From positions 1 to 38,875 of the forward strand of contig JBDRLC010000032.1 of assembly GCA_043813305.1 (NCBI GenBank): a stretch of DNA of 38,875 nt, read 5' to 3'. Shown here piece after piece: positions 16,694 to 24,271 of the stretch. The notes under the pieces were generated by a model, which saw only the letters and a list, made by a program, of their open reading frames with translations, had not been told where the DNA came from and did no database searches. The stretch is from JAHIZC01 sp043813305. Its GTDB lineage: Bacteria > Omnitrophota > Gorgyraeia > Gygaellales > Profunditerraquicolaceae. Numbering within the stretch: the stretch's first letter is position 1; each line of letters starts with the position of its first letter. The translations under genes were made by a program, and so were the position numbers.

Positions 16694-18192
16694 TAGGTCT
16701 GGATGCGGGGAAATAAAGGTTTACCCTTTTTGACTTTATCTTTACCTAGCTGTTCTTTTATCGAGACAGCGGTCAAAGGTATAAATGCGGCGATCTGATC
16801 ATCTACTTTATTGATTACATCCACCAGAACCAGAATAAAATCCTTAATTTCATCTATTTTATTCTCCTTAGCAAGATTCCAGGGTTTTGTCTGCTCAACA
16901 TATTTGTTCGCCATATTAACCAGCTCCCAGATATTCTCTAATGCCTGGCTAAAATTAAAATCTCCCAAAGCAGATAGATGAACTGAGATCTTTTCATCAA
17001 GTGAATTTATTTTATCCGATATCGATTTCGCCTCTTTTGATTTAACAGCAGCGCCTTCACCGGGAACCTTACCTTGAAAATATTTCTCGATCATCGTAAG
17101 CGTACGGTATACCAGATTACCAAGATCATTCGCCAGGTCGCTATTAAATCTCTTCACCAGAGAATCTTCGGAAAAATTTCCGTCCAGGCCAAAGGGAACA
17201 TCACGCAGGAGAAAATATCTGTATACATCAATCCCATACTTATTTGCCATATCTAACGGAGAAACTACATTACCGCGGGATTTAGACATCTTGCTCTCAT
17301 TGATCATCCACCAACCATGGGCAAATATACACTTTGGCGGTTCTATATCTAATGCCTTTAAGATAATCGGCCAATATACCGCATGCTGCCTTAAGATATC
17401 TTTTCCGATTAAATGCAAGTCTGCCGGCCACCATTCGGATTTATACTTATCCTTTGCATCAAATTCACCTACCGCACTGACATAATTTATCAGCGCATCG
17501 AACCAGACGTAGGTAACGTGCGTGGGGCTAAAGGGTAAAGGAATTCCCCAGCTCAGCCTCTCTTTAGGACGGGAAATACAAAGATCATTCAACTTATTAT
17601 TCTTCAGGAAACTGGTGACCTCATTTCTCCTGATTTCCGGCCTGATAAACTCAGGGTGATCATCGATATACCTAATCAACCAATCCTGATATTTCGATAA
17701 CTTAAAGAAGTAATTGCTCTCTGATATTTTCTCCAGGCCCCTCTTGCAATCCGGGCATAGCTGTTCGCTGATCTGCGACTGATTCCAGAATGTTTCACAG
17801 GGGGTACAATACCAACCCTGATATGTATCCTGATAGATATCGCCCTTCTTATGCAATATCTCTAAAATCTTACAAACGATTTTTATATGCCTATCCTCGG
17901 TGGTGCGAATGAAATCGTTGTAAGAGATATTCAGCTTTTTCCAGAGATCCCTGAATTGCATGACCATCTTATCGCCAAATTGCTGAGGGCTTAATTTCGC
18001 ATCTTCCGCTGCGCGCTGTATCTTCTGGCCATGCTCGTCAGTTCCGGTTAAAAACCAGACCTTCTTCTCTCCCAACACTCCTCTCATATAGCGCGCAAGA
18101 GAATCAGCTGCTATATTAGTATAAGAATGCCCTATATGAGGAGAGGCATTAACATAATATAACGGGGTAGTTAGATAAAATTTATTTGGCAT
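16693..18192 (-). CDS. metG: Methionyl-tRNA synthetase
   Basis: MetG charges tRNA-Met. The 499-residue class I synthetase has HIGH (ASPHIGHSYTN, about 17-27), a single zinc knot with two CxxC pairs (CTPCETFW and CPDCKRG), and the KMSKS loop (ESKMSKSRGNVV). It ends after the helical anticodon domain and lacks the C-terminal tRNA-binding domain found in many longer MetG proteins, so it may work as a monomer. Its start overlaps ricT by 11 bases. Confidence 0.95.
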   Translation of the reverse strand: MPNKFYLTTPLYYVNASPHIGHSYTNIAADSLARYMRGVLGEKKVWFLTGTDEHGQKIQRAAEDAKLSPQQFGDKMVMQFRDLWKKLNISYNDFIRTTEDRHIKIVCKILEILHKKGDIYQDTYQGWYCTPCETFWNQSQISEQLCPDCKRGLEKISESNYFFKLSKYQDWLIRYIDDHPEFIRPEIRRNEVTSFLKNNKLNDLCISRPKERLSWGIPLPFSPTHVTYVWFDALINYVSAVGEFDAKDKYKSEWWPADLHLIGKDILRQHAVYWPIILKALDIEPPKCIFAHGWWMINESKMSKSRGNVVSPLDMANKYGIDVYRYFLLRDVPFGLDGNFSEDSLVKRFNSDLANDLGNLVYRTLTMIEKYFQGKVPGEGAAVKSKEAKSISDKINSLDEKISVHLSALGDFNFSQALENIWELVNMANKYVEQTKPWNLAKENKIDEIKDFILVLVDVINKVDDQIAAFIPLTAVSIKEQLGKDKVKKGKPLFPRIQT

Positions 18193-18979
18193 CTTTATAA
18201 TTCATCTCCACCTGCATACCATCCTCTAATTCAATGGTAGCTGTACGCTTAAAAACATTCACATTAATAACCTTACCCTTGCCTTTAGGAGTATTTATAT
18301 GCTCGCCTTCGCGGGGTAGGCCCTTGGATAGAATCTTATAAGTCTCGTATTCAAAGGAAAGACAGCACATTAATCTTCCGCATAAACCGGATATTTTTGG
18401 CGGATTAAGAGGAAGCCCTTCCTCCTTTGCCATCTTGATTGTAACCGGCTCAAAATCCTTAAGGAATTTCGCACAACACAACTCTCTACCGCAGGAGCCA
18501 AAACCGCCGAAGAATCTCGCCTCATCTCTGACCCCGATCTGCCTCAATTCGATCCTTGCCTTGAAGATTTTAGCCAGGTCCTTTACCAGATCGCGAAAAT
18601 CAATCCTGCCCTCTGCGGTAAAATAGAATATGATCTTGCTGCGGTCAAAAGAATACTCCGCTACAACCAGCTTCATCCCAAGTTTATGCTCTTCTATTTT
18701 TCTGTTACAGGTAATAAACGCCTCTTTTGCTTTTGCCCTGTTATCTTCTATCTGCTTTAGGTCTTCCTTCCTGGATAAACGCACCACCTTCTTTAACGGC
18801 TCTTTCGGATGTTTACGATGCGGACAGGCTTTTTCGGATAGAGAGATTACCTGTCCGTAATCTAATCCACGGTCATACTCGATAATTACCTGATCCCCTT
18901 CTTTAACTTCCAAGTTACCGGAATTATATAAAAAGGTTTGCCCCGAATCCCTGAGTTTGATTAAAATCACGCCTTCCAT
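18182..18979 (-). CDS. ricT: PSP1-domain protein RicT (YaaT)
   Basis: The 265-residue protein is a PSP1/RicT homologue. Conserved cysteines lie in FGSCGRELCCAKFL and ISGLCGRLMCCLSFEYETY, the positions that in Bacillus help bind [4Fe-4S] clusters in the RicA-RicF-RicT (Y) complex, which adjusts RNase Y-dependent mRNA maturation. A C-terminal KOW-like segment (GEHINTPKGKGKVINVNVF) is typical. RicA and RicF are not encoded here. It overlaps holB by 13 bases and has a GGAG Shine-Dalgarno inside the holB end. The order tmk-holB-ricT mirrors Bacillus tmk-(yaaQ-yaaR)-holB-yaaT. Confidence 0.9.
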   Translation of the reverse strand: MEGVILIKLRDSGQTFLYNSGNLEVKEGDQVIIEYDRGLDYGQVISLSEKACPHRKHPKEPLKKVVRLSRKEDLKQIEDNRAKAKEAFITCNRKIEEHKLGMKLVVAEYSFDRSKIIFYFTAEGRIDFRDLVKDLAKIFKARIELRQIGVRDEARFFGGFGSCGRELCCAKFLKDFEPVTIKMAKEEGLPLNPPKISGLCGRLMCCLSFEYETYKILSKGLPREGEHINTPKGKGKVINVNVFKRTATIELEDGMQVEMNYKDAK

Positions 18980-19926
18980 AATTGCGCTCCTAAGTTATGC
19001 AACATTAACCTGACATTGATATTCTGATCTAAATAAGATATCGAATCTGAGATCACGTTCAGCATACGGTCTAGCTCCAGAAAGGAGTAACGATGTATCA
19101 GCCTCAAGAGGTCGTCCTTACGGTCTAAATTTATAATCTCTGAATAAGGCATACCTATCTTTACCAAATAAATATCCCTGAACCAAGTTGCCAGGATATT
19201 GAGTTGGTTTTTTACCTCTTCCCTTTTCTCTAACGAAAGATTCAGCATCCGGCTCTTTTGCAATTGCGTAAACCCGTCGATTATCCTGTTTTTCTCCCTC
19301 AATACATCCTGATCCTTTGATCCGAGGGCAAACCCGAGCCTCCCCTCGGAGAAATAAGCCAGAAAATGAGCCGGCTCCTCTTTGATCCGGTAATCTTTTT
19401 TCAACATTTCTTTCAGTTTTAATCTCGCGAGGCCAGAAAATTTTAAGATTTTGCATCGCGAGACTATAGTGCTAAATATTAATGATATTTTATCGGTTAT
19501 AAGGATAACCAGGCTATTGCCTGGCGGCTCCTCTAATATTTTAAGCAAGGCATTAGAGCTCTCGGCATTTAAATTATGCGCATTATCAATGATGAATACC
19601 TTGATTCTTCCTTCGTAAGGCCTTAAGCTGATAGATTTCTTTAACTCCCGGATCTGCTCTATCTTAATCTCGCTTGCCGAAGCTTCAATAATATGTACAT
19701 CCGGATGCTGGCCGGTTTCAATCTTTGCGCAGGATATGCAGCGGTCGCAGGAATCTAAGCTCTGATTTAAACAATTCACTGCTTTGGCCAAGGTTTTAGC
19801 GACCATCCTCTTCCCTAAACCTTGCGGCCCACTAAAAAGATATCCGCCCTCTAAAGAAGCTTGTCTGATATAACTTTTAAGTATCCCAACAGGCCTATCC
19901 TGGCCCTTGATGGCATCAAAAGACAT
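18967..19926 (-). CDS. holB: DNA polymerase III delta-prime subunit
   Basis: This clamp-loader AAA+ protein (319 residues) has a P-loop-like segment FSGPQGLGKRMVAKTL (about 32-47), a four-cysteine zinc module (C-x8-C-x2-C-x2-C type, NCLNQSLDSCDRCISC), DNAHNLNAESSNALLKILEEPP, and the SRC motif in IVSRCKILKF that serves as the arginine finger. It helps load the sliding clamp. It overlaps tmk by 11 bases. A DnaX paralogue is the main alternative, but the length and the position between tmk and ricT favour delta-prime. Confidence 0.9.
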   Translation of the reverse strand: MSFDAIKGQDRPVGILKSYIRQASLEGGYLFSGPQGLGKRMVAKTLAKAVNCLNQSLDSCDRCISCAKIETGQHPDVHIIEASASEIKIEQIRELKKSISLRPYEGRIKVFIIDNAHNLNAESSNALLKILEEPPGNSLVILITDKISLIFSTIVSRCKILKFSGLARLKLKEMLKKDYRIKEEPAHFLAYFSEGRLGFALGSKDQDVLREKNRIIDGFTQLQKSRMLNLSLEKREEVKNQLNILATWFRDIYLVKIGMPYSEIINLDRKDDLLRLIHRYSFLELDRMLNVISDSISYLDQNINVRLMLHNLGAQLWKA

Positions 19927-20530
19927 ATTTCTTTATCGCTTCCCTAATCTTGCTCTGGGTTTTATCTTTATTCTTTTCGACTTTAATCACTTTTATCCTG
20001 CCCGGCTGACCGGCTGCTAACTTCAAGTACCCCCTTCTTACGCGAAGATGATAGGAATAAGACCTTCTCTCGATACGGTCCTTTGATGATCCGCGGTTTT
20101 TCAGCCCGTCCTTAACAGGTAAATCTAGGAGTATGGTCAAATGCGGATTTAAGCCGTCAGTTGCAAAACTTCCCAATTTTTTGATCAGCTGAATATCTAT
20201 ACCCAGGCCAAATCCCTGATAGACTACCGTAGAATCGAGAAATCTATCACAAATTACGATCTTCCCACCAAGCAACGCCGGCTTGATGATTTCATCGACG
20301 ATTTGTGCCCTTGCTGCCATATAAAGCAGCATCTCGCAATTAACACTGATCTTTTTATTCTCCGGGTTCAGCAGAATCTTTCTTATCTTCTCGCTGATTA
20401 TAGTTCCACCCGGCTCGCGGATATAAACTACCTTGCGCCCTCTGCCTTTTAGATAACGAGCAAGCATCCGGGATTGCGTACTCTTACCGCACCCCTCCGA
20501 ACCTTCAAATGTAATAAACTTCCCCTTCAT
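19916..20530 (-). CDS. tmk: Thymidylate kinase
   Basis: Tmk phosphorylates dTMP to dTDP. The 204-residue protein shows the P-loop FEGSEGCGKSTQ (8-19), REPGGT (about 39-44), the DRF motif in CDRFLDSTVVYQG, and a LID-type stretch RGSSKDRIERRSYSYHLRVR. The start has a clear Shine-Dalgarno, AGGAG at 20540-20544, 9 bases before the ATG. It is the first gene after a 392-base structured gap, so it may need its own promoter or be reached by read-through from cysS. Confidence 0.95.
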   Translation of the reverse strand: MKGKFITFEGSEGCGKSTQSRMLARYLKGRGRKVVYIREPGGTIISEKIRKILLNPENKKISVNCEMLLYMAARAQIVDEIIKPALLGGKIVICDRFLDSTVVYQGFGLGIDIQLIKKLGSFATDGLNPHLTILLDLPVKDGLKNRGSSKDRIERRSYSYHLRVRRGYLKLAAGQPGRIKVIKVEKNKDKTQSKIREAIKKYVF

Positions 20531-20555
20531 ATTTATAATCTCCTACCTGACACAA

Positions 20556-20677
20556 AGTAAATTTTCTCTACAGTTGGCGGGTCCTGCCTGCCGAGCCACC
20601 TCACCGTGCTCACTGGCGTTGCGCGCGGCAAGGCCTTCGTCTCGGCAGTCACCCCCTAACGCAACTGAAAATTTACT
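20556..20677. repeat. 122-bp imperfect palindrome, multi-stem
   Basis: Outer arms AGTAAATTTT (20556-20565) and AAAATTTACT (20668-20677) pair perfectly; after a 5-base bulge, CAGTTG (20571-20576) pairs with CAACTG (20662-20667). Further in, CTGCCGAG (20588-20595) pairs with CTCGGCAG (20641-20648). The interior is GC-rich. The right half lies next to the tmk start. Compatible with a miniature palindromic element or a structured RNA. Confidence 0.7.
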
Positions 20678-20684
20678 CTTGAAA

Positions 20685-20893
20685 GGGGCTTTTGCGGTTT
20701 TGCTGAAGCGCACATTAGGCTTTTTTCGGCAAATGTGTGCAAGCCTGCCTGCCCTGACTGCCGTCAGGCAGGCGACAGGCAGGGAATTACGGCGAACGGA
20801 GGAGCTCTATACTGTAAACCTCTCCGGGAGAGAGCCGTAAACCGCAGCACACGGCGAAAAAAGACAGTGCGTGGAAGCGAAACCGAAAAGACC
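20685..20893. repeat. Long inverted repeat with about 50-base arms
   Basis: The left arm (20685-20740) and the reverse complement of the right arm (20845-20893) align over about 50 bases with small gaps; both contain CTTTTTTCG-type runs next to a GCGCAC/ACGCAC block and end in GTGTGC. The loop holds a further hairpin, CCTGAC-TGCC-GTCAGG (20753-20768), embedded in GCCTGCC/GGCAGGC arms (20743-20749 and 20767-20773) like those at the end of radA. Confidence 0.65.
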
Positions 20894-20922
20894 CGTTATT
20901 GAGAAAAAATCGACAAGTTTAT

Positions 20923-22308
20923 TCAGAGTTTTCTTCGCCAAGTTGTACCCTCTTTGGTATCCTCTAATATGATTCCTTCAACTTCTAATTCTTGCCTTAT
21001 CTGATCAGAGAGAGCGAAGTTTTTCTCTCGGCGCGCCTTCTCTCTGGCCTCGATCTTCAACCTGATATCCTGATCAAGCTGCCTCTCAGTCGTAAGGGAT
21101 ATGGAGAAGATCTCTAAAAGCTCTTCTAATATCTTAAGGGATCTTTTTACCAAAGCTGAATCATCTATATTCTTATTAGTCTGATTTATTAATTCAAAGA
21201 TAGCGGCTAATCCCTGGGGGGTGTTGAAATCATCGTCCATTGCTTCGATAAACCTGTTTTTTATCCCATCGATTTTCTTGAATCTCTTAGCTGTATCCGA
21301 TAAGGCTTTAGAAACTTTACGCTTTTGAGTTTTCTCTACCAGAATCGAAATCCTTTGCAATGCCTGCCTCGCTTCCTCCATCTTATCCCAGGTAAAATCT
21401 AAAGGAGATGAATAATGCGCCTGAAGATAAAATATTTTTAATACATTCGCCGGATATTTATCTAACACATCTTTTATGGTCACAAAGTTTCCCTGTGACT
21501 TTGCCATCTTCTGAGCGTTAATAGTAAGCAATCCGTGATGAATCCAGTACTTTGCAAAAGGCTTATCGGTAAGAGCCTGCGCCTGAGCAATCTCATTCTC
21601 ATGATGAGGAAAAACTAAATCTATGCCCCCTGCATGAATATCCAGGGTATCTGTCTTAAGAAACTTTTGGCTCATCACAGAACACTCTATATGCCAACCA
21701 GGCCTTCCTCTTCCCCAGGGGCTATCCCAGTAAGGTTCGCCTTGTTTAGATTTCTTCCATAAAGCAAAATCTAAAGGATCCTCTTTTGTCTCATCAGCTT
21801 CTTTTCTTACGCCGCTTAATAAGTCATCAACGCTGCGGTTGGATAATTTTCCGTAATCGTTAAATTTACGCACGCTAAAATATACGCCGCTATCCGTAAA
21901 ATAAGCGAATCCGCTCTTCATTAGCTTCTGAATATACTTTATCATACTCTTAATATTCTTAGTTGCCCTCGGTTCGTAATCCGCCTTGTTGATACCCAGG
22001 CTCTTTAAATCCTCATAGTACCTAGCAATATACTTCTTAATCAAAGCCTCCCAGCCAATATGCAGTTCATTTGCGCGTTTGATTATCTTATCGTCGATAT
22101 CGGTTATATTGCGTACGAACCTCACCCGGAATCCCCGGTATTTTAAGTACCTGCGGATAACCTCAAAGGTATAAAGGCTCCTGGCATGTCCAATATGGCT
22201 ATCATCGTAGACTGTTACGCCACAGGTATAGATATTTACTTTAGGGGGGTTAATTGGTGAAAATTCTTCCTTGCTTCTGGAAAGAGAATTATATATATAA
22301 ATTGGCAT
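20923..22308 (-). CDS. cysS: Cysteinyl-tRNA synthetase
   Basis: CysS charges tRNA-Cys. The 461-residue class I enzyme has the zinc and active-site cysteine in YTCGVTVYDDSHIGHARS (about 27-44), which also contains HIGH, further zinc ligands in WHIECSVMSQ and VFPHHENEIAQA, and the KMSKS variant KMAKSQGNFVTI. Length is normal. It follows cysE by 9 bases, the same pairing seen in Firmicutes (cysE-cysS). The AT-rich end is followed by the structured gap before tmk. Confidence 0.95.
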   Translation of the reverse strand: MPIYIYNSLSRSKEEFSPINPPKVNIYTCGVTVYDDSHIGHARSLYTFEVIRRYLKYRGFRVRFVRNITDIDDKIIKRANELHIGWEALIKKYIARYYEDLKSLGINKADYEPRATKNIKSMIKYIQKLMKSGFAYFTDSGVYFSVRKFNDYGKLSNRSVDDLLSGVRKEADETKEDPLDFALWKKSKQGEPYWDSPWGRGRPGWHIECSVMSQKFLKTDTLDIHAGGIDLVFPHHENEIAQAQALTDKPFAKYWIHHGLLTINAQKMAKSQGNFVTIKDVLDKYPANVLKIFYLQAHYSSPLDFTWDKMEEARQALQRISILVEKTQKRKVSKALSDTAKRFKKIDGIKNRFIEAMDDDFNTPQGLAAIFELINQTNKNIDDSALVKRSLKILEELLEIFSISLTTERQLDQDIRLKIEAREKARREKNFALSDQIRQELEVEGIILEDTKEGTTWRRKL

Positions 22309-22317
22309 CTAGATAAA

Positions 22318-23001
22318 TTACTTTTTATCTTCTAATTGCCGGATTCTTTTCTCTAGCTCTTCAATGGCCTGCTTAATCGGGTCAAGTACATTAACATGAT
22401 CAAGGTTATCTTCGATCTTCCTGCCATCCTGTTTCGTAATCCTGCCCGGAACACCAACCACCGTCGAGTTGGGCGGTACATCTTTGATTACCACGGCATT
22501 CGCTCCGACATAAGAATTATCTCCGATAGTAATATCACCCAAGATCTTTGCCCCTGCCCCGATCACAACATTATTACCTATTGTAGGATGGCGTTTGCCT
22601 TGCTTTAAGCCGGTTCCGCCTAAAGTCACGCCCTGATATAAAAGCACATCATCTCCGATAATCGAAGTCTCCCCTACTATTACTCCCATTCCGTGGTCAA
22701 TAAAGAACCTCTTGCCGATTTTGGCTCCGGGATGTATTTCGATACCGGTGATCGATCTTGCAATTTGAGAGATCATCCGTGCGGTAAAGAACATATGCAG
22801 TTTATAGAAAATATGTGCCGTCCGATAAGCCACTAAAGCATGCAACCCCTGATACAGAAGAACTACTTCAAAAAAACTCTTTGCCGCGGGGTCTTTCTTC
22901 TGTGCTATCCTGATATCGCCGTAAAATAAAATTGAAATCAACATTATCTTTATTACAGTTATCGCAATCAGAATCAGTAATATATTTATCAACAGAGACA
23001 T
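22318..23001 (-). CDS. cysE: Serine O-acetyltransferase
   Basis: CysE acetylates L-serine to O-acetylserine, the cysteine precursor. The 227-residue protein contains DPAAKSFFEVVLLYQGLHALVAYR, ISQIARSITGIEIHPGAKIGKRFFIDHG and a left-handed beta-helix of hexapeptide repeats (VIVGETSIIGDDVLLYQGVTLGG onward), matching the short Bacillus-type CysE. Unusually, the first 27 or so residues form a hydrophobic helix (LLINILLILIAITVIKIMLISILF), suggesting a membrane anchor; an internal ATG at residue 20 would only partly remove it. It ends with a charged coiled-coil-like tail. It starts 1 base after the ispF stop. Confidence 0.9.
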   Translation of the reverse strand: MSLLINILLILIAITVIKIMLISILFYGDIRIAQKKDPAAKSFFEVVLLYQGLHALVAYRTAHIFYKLHMFFTARMISQIARSITGIEIHPGAKIGKRFFIDHGMGVIVGETSIIGDDVLLYQGVTLGGTGLKQGKRHPTIGNNVVIGAGAKILGDITIGDNSYVGANAVVIKDVPPNSTVVGVPGRITKQDGRKIEDNLDHVNVLDPIKQAIEELEKRIRQLEDKK

Positions 23002-23002
23002 C

Positions 23003-23482
23003 TCACGCTCCCTTCGCCAATAATGCTACGGCGTAGCAGGCAATTGCTTCTTTCTTACCGATTTCCCCCATGCCTTCATTAGTTTTTGCTTTTATATTAA
23101 CCTGGTCATCTTTAATCATTAAAATCGAGGCGATATTCTGCTGGATCTGTTTTCGAAAAGGCGCAATAGTAGGCTCCTGAGCAACTATTACCGTATCGAT
23201 GTTGTTGATTTTAAAACCTTTCTTTTTCACCAACTCTCCTACCTCTTCCAGGAATTCCCTGCTGGAGACACCATGATACTTTGGATCCGTATCAGGAAAA
23301 ATAGCGCCGATATCTTGGATTGCCGCTGCGCCTAATAACGCATCACATATAGCATGCAAGAGAACATCTCCGTCAGAATGTCCTAATAACCCCCTAACAT
23401 AAGGAATTTCTTCTGCGCCGATGAATAACTTGCGGCCTTCCTCTAAACGATGAATATCGTAACCTATGCCTATTCTGAACAT
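23003..23482 (-). CDS. ispF: 2-C-methyl-D-erythritol 2,4-cyclodiphosphate synthase
   Basis: IspF cyclises CDP-methylerythritol 2-phosphate in the MEP isoprenoid pathway. The 159-residue protein has metal ligands D9 and H11 in GYDIHRL and H43 in DVLLHAICDALLGA, followed by DIGAIFPDTDPKYHGVSS and the C-terminal KAKTNEGMGEIGKKEAIACYAVALL. It is complete and of standard length. It lies downstream of ispD, separated by an 86-base gap filled by an inverted heptamer repeat. Confidence 0.96.
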   Translation of the reverse strand: MFRIGIGYDIHRLEEGRKLFIGAEEIPYVRGLLGHSDGDVLLHAICDALLGAAAIQDIGAIFPDTDPKYHGVSSREFLEEVGELVKKKGFKINNIDTVIVAQEPTIAPFRKQIQQNIASILMIKDDQVNIKAKTNEGMGEIGKKEAIACYAVALLAKGA

Positions 23483-23494
23483 ATCGATTACTGG

Positions 23495-23568
23495 ATTCTA
23501 GATGCTAGATACTAGATCCTTGATTTCCTAGAAGCTTTTACTAGTATCCAGAATCTAGTATCAAGAAT
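23495..23568. repeat. Facing arrays of 7-bp units (ATNCTAG type) between ispD and ispF
   Basis: On the + strand four tandem 7-mers of form ATNCTAG or a close variant occupy 23495-23522, followed by ATTTCCTAG to 23531. On the - strand four more 7-mers (ATACTAG, ATTCTGG, ATACTAG, ATTCTTG types) occupy 23541-23568. The two arrays face each other around a short centre containing AAGCTT and can form a long hairpin in mRNA. The array runs up to the ispD stop codon. Confidence 0.8.
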
Positions 23569-24270
23569 CTAACTTATATTTCTCGATATCGCCTCGGCAA
23601 TTACCATATCTTCCGGAGTGGTAATCTTAATGTTATTATAAGAGCCATGAACTATACTCACCCTACGGCCCAACTTTTCAACTAACATCGCATCATCGGT
23701 TACATTTATGCGGTTAAACTTCTTGTAGGCTTTTAATATCAAGTTCTTTTTAAAGACCTGAGGAGTCTGTATCTCCCAGAGCCTACTTCTATCTAAGGTT
23801 TTTTCTACAATCTGAGTACGAGATACGAGCGACGAGCGACGAGCAACGCCTTTTATAGTGGCTTTCACCGGTACCCCGGATATTGCCGCACCGTATCTCT
23901 TAGCTTCTCTAATCAGAGCAATGACCGTCTTTTTATCGACAAAAGGCCGGGCTACATCATGAATCAGAACTAAATCAGTGCGTTTATCTATAGCTTTAAG
24001 CCCGGAATATGCGGAATCCTGCCTGCGTTTTCCGCCATAAACTATCCTATGAACCTTTCCTATCCGATATTTACTTATGCTATTAATGATCCCCTTTAGA
24101 TTACGGGTATTTGCTACTACGACTATATCCTTTATGGATGTTAGACTACTCAGGGTTTTAAGAGAGTAAAATATAATCGGCTTGGAATTCATCTTAATTA
24201 GCGGCTTGGAAATTTTTGATTTAGACCTCAACCCTTTGCCTGCGGCAAGGATAATGGCGCTAAGATACAT
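23569..24270 (-). CDS. ispD: 2-C-methyl-D-erythritol 4-phosphate cytidylyltransferase
   Basis: IspD makes CDP-methylerythritol from CTP and MEP. The 233-residue protein has the nucleotidyltransferase motif AIILAAGKGLRSKSKISKP (5-23), VYGGKRRQDSAYSGL (78-91), VLIHDVARPFV (101-111) and DRSRLWEIQTPQVF (160-173). Residues about 143-152 (ARRSSLVSRT) are coded by a run of 7-bp repeats inserted in the loop between TIK and the TLDRS motif; this loop is about seven residues longer than I expect for IspD, which equals three 7-mers. It starts 1 base after the yacL-like gene ends. Confidence 0.94.
   Translation of the reverse strand: MYLSAIILAAGKGLRSKSKISKPLIKMNSKPIIFYSLKTLSSLTSIKDIVVVANTRNLKGIINSISKYRIGKVHRIVYGGKRRQDSAYSGLKAIDKRTDLVLIHDVARPFVDKKTVIALIREAKRYGAAISGVPVKATIKGVARRSSLVSRTQIVEKTLDRSRLWEIQTPQVFKKNLILKAYKKFNRINVTDDAMLVEKLGRRVSIVHGSYNNIKITTPEDMVIAEAISRNIS
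23818..23845. repeat. Four tandem 7-bp units (ACGAGNN) inside ispD
   Basis: Read on the + strand, 23818-23845 consists of four consecutive 7-mers beginning ACGAG (ACGAGAT, ACGAGCG twice, ACGAGCA). They lie within the ispD frame and are translated on the - strand as part of a surface-loop insertion. Confidence 0.8.
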
Positions 24271-24271
24271 G

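Larger units (their letters stand above)
20531..20922. other. 392-base intergenic region between cysS and tmk, rich in inverted repeats
   Basis: No convincing gene lies here. The region is more GC-rich than its neighbours in its first half and contains two large inverted repeats (annotated separately) plus nested small hairpins, for example TTACGGC at 20787-20793 against GCCGTAA at 20834-20840 and CTCTCCGGGAGAG at 20820-20832. The arrangement suggests a structured RNA or composite repeat element rather than plain spacer. It would be transcribed leftward in any cysS-tmk read-through. It does not match RNase P, tmRNA or SRP RNA signatures that I know. Confidence 0.6.

Noticed and set aside
20556..20677. 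Possible integron attC site
   Set aside because: It is a long imperfect palindrome of suitable size, but the required RYYYAAC and GTTRRRY core pairs are not found at the ends, and there is no integrase or cassette array.
20574..20840. An 88-codon rightward open frame in the cysS-tmk gap
   Set aside because: It lies wholly inside overlapping inverted repeats, has no ribosome-binding site, shows repeat-derived low-complexity composition and matches no family I know.
20531..20922. RNase P RNA, tmRNA or SRP RNA in the structured gap
   Set aside because: None of the conserved core strings of these RNAs could be found on either strand.
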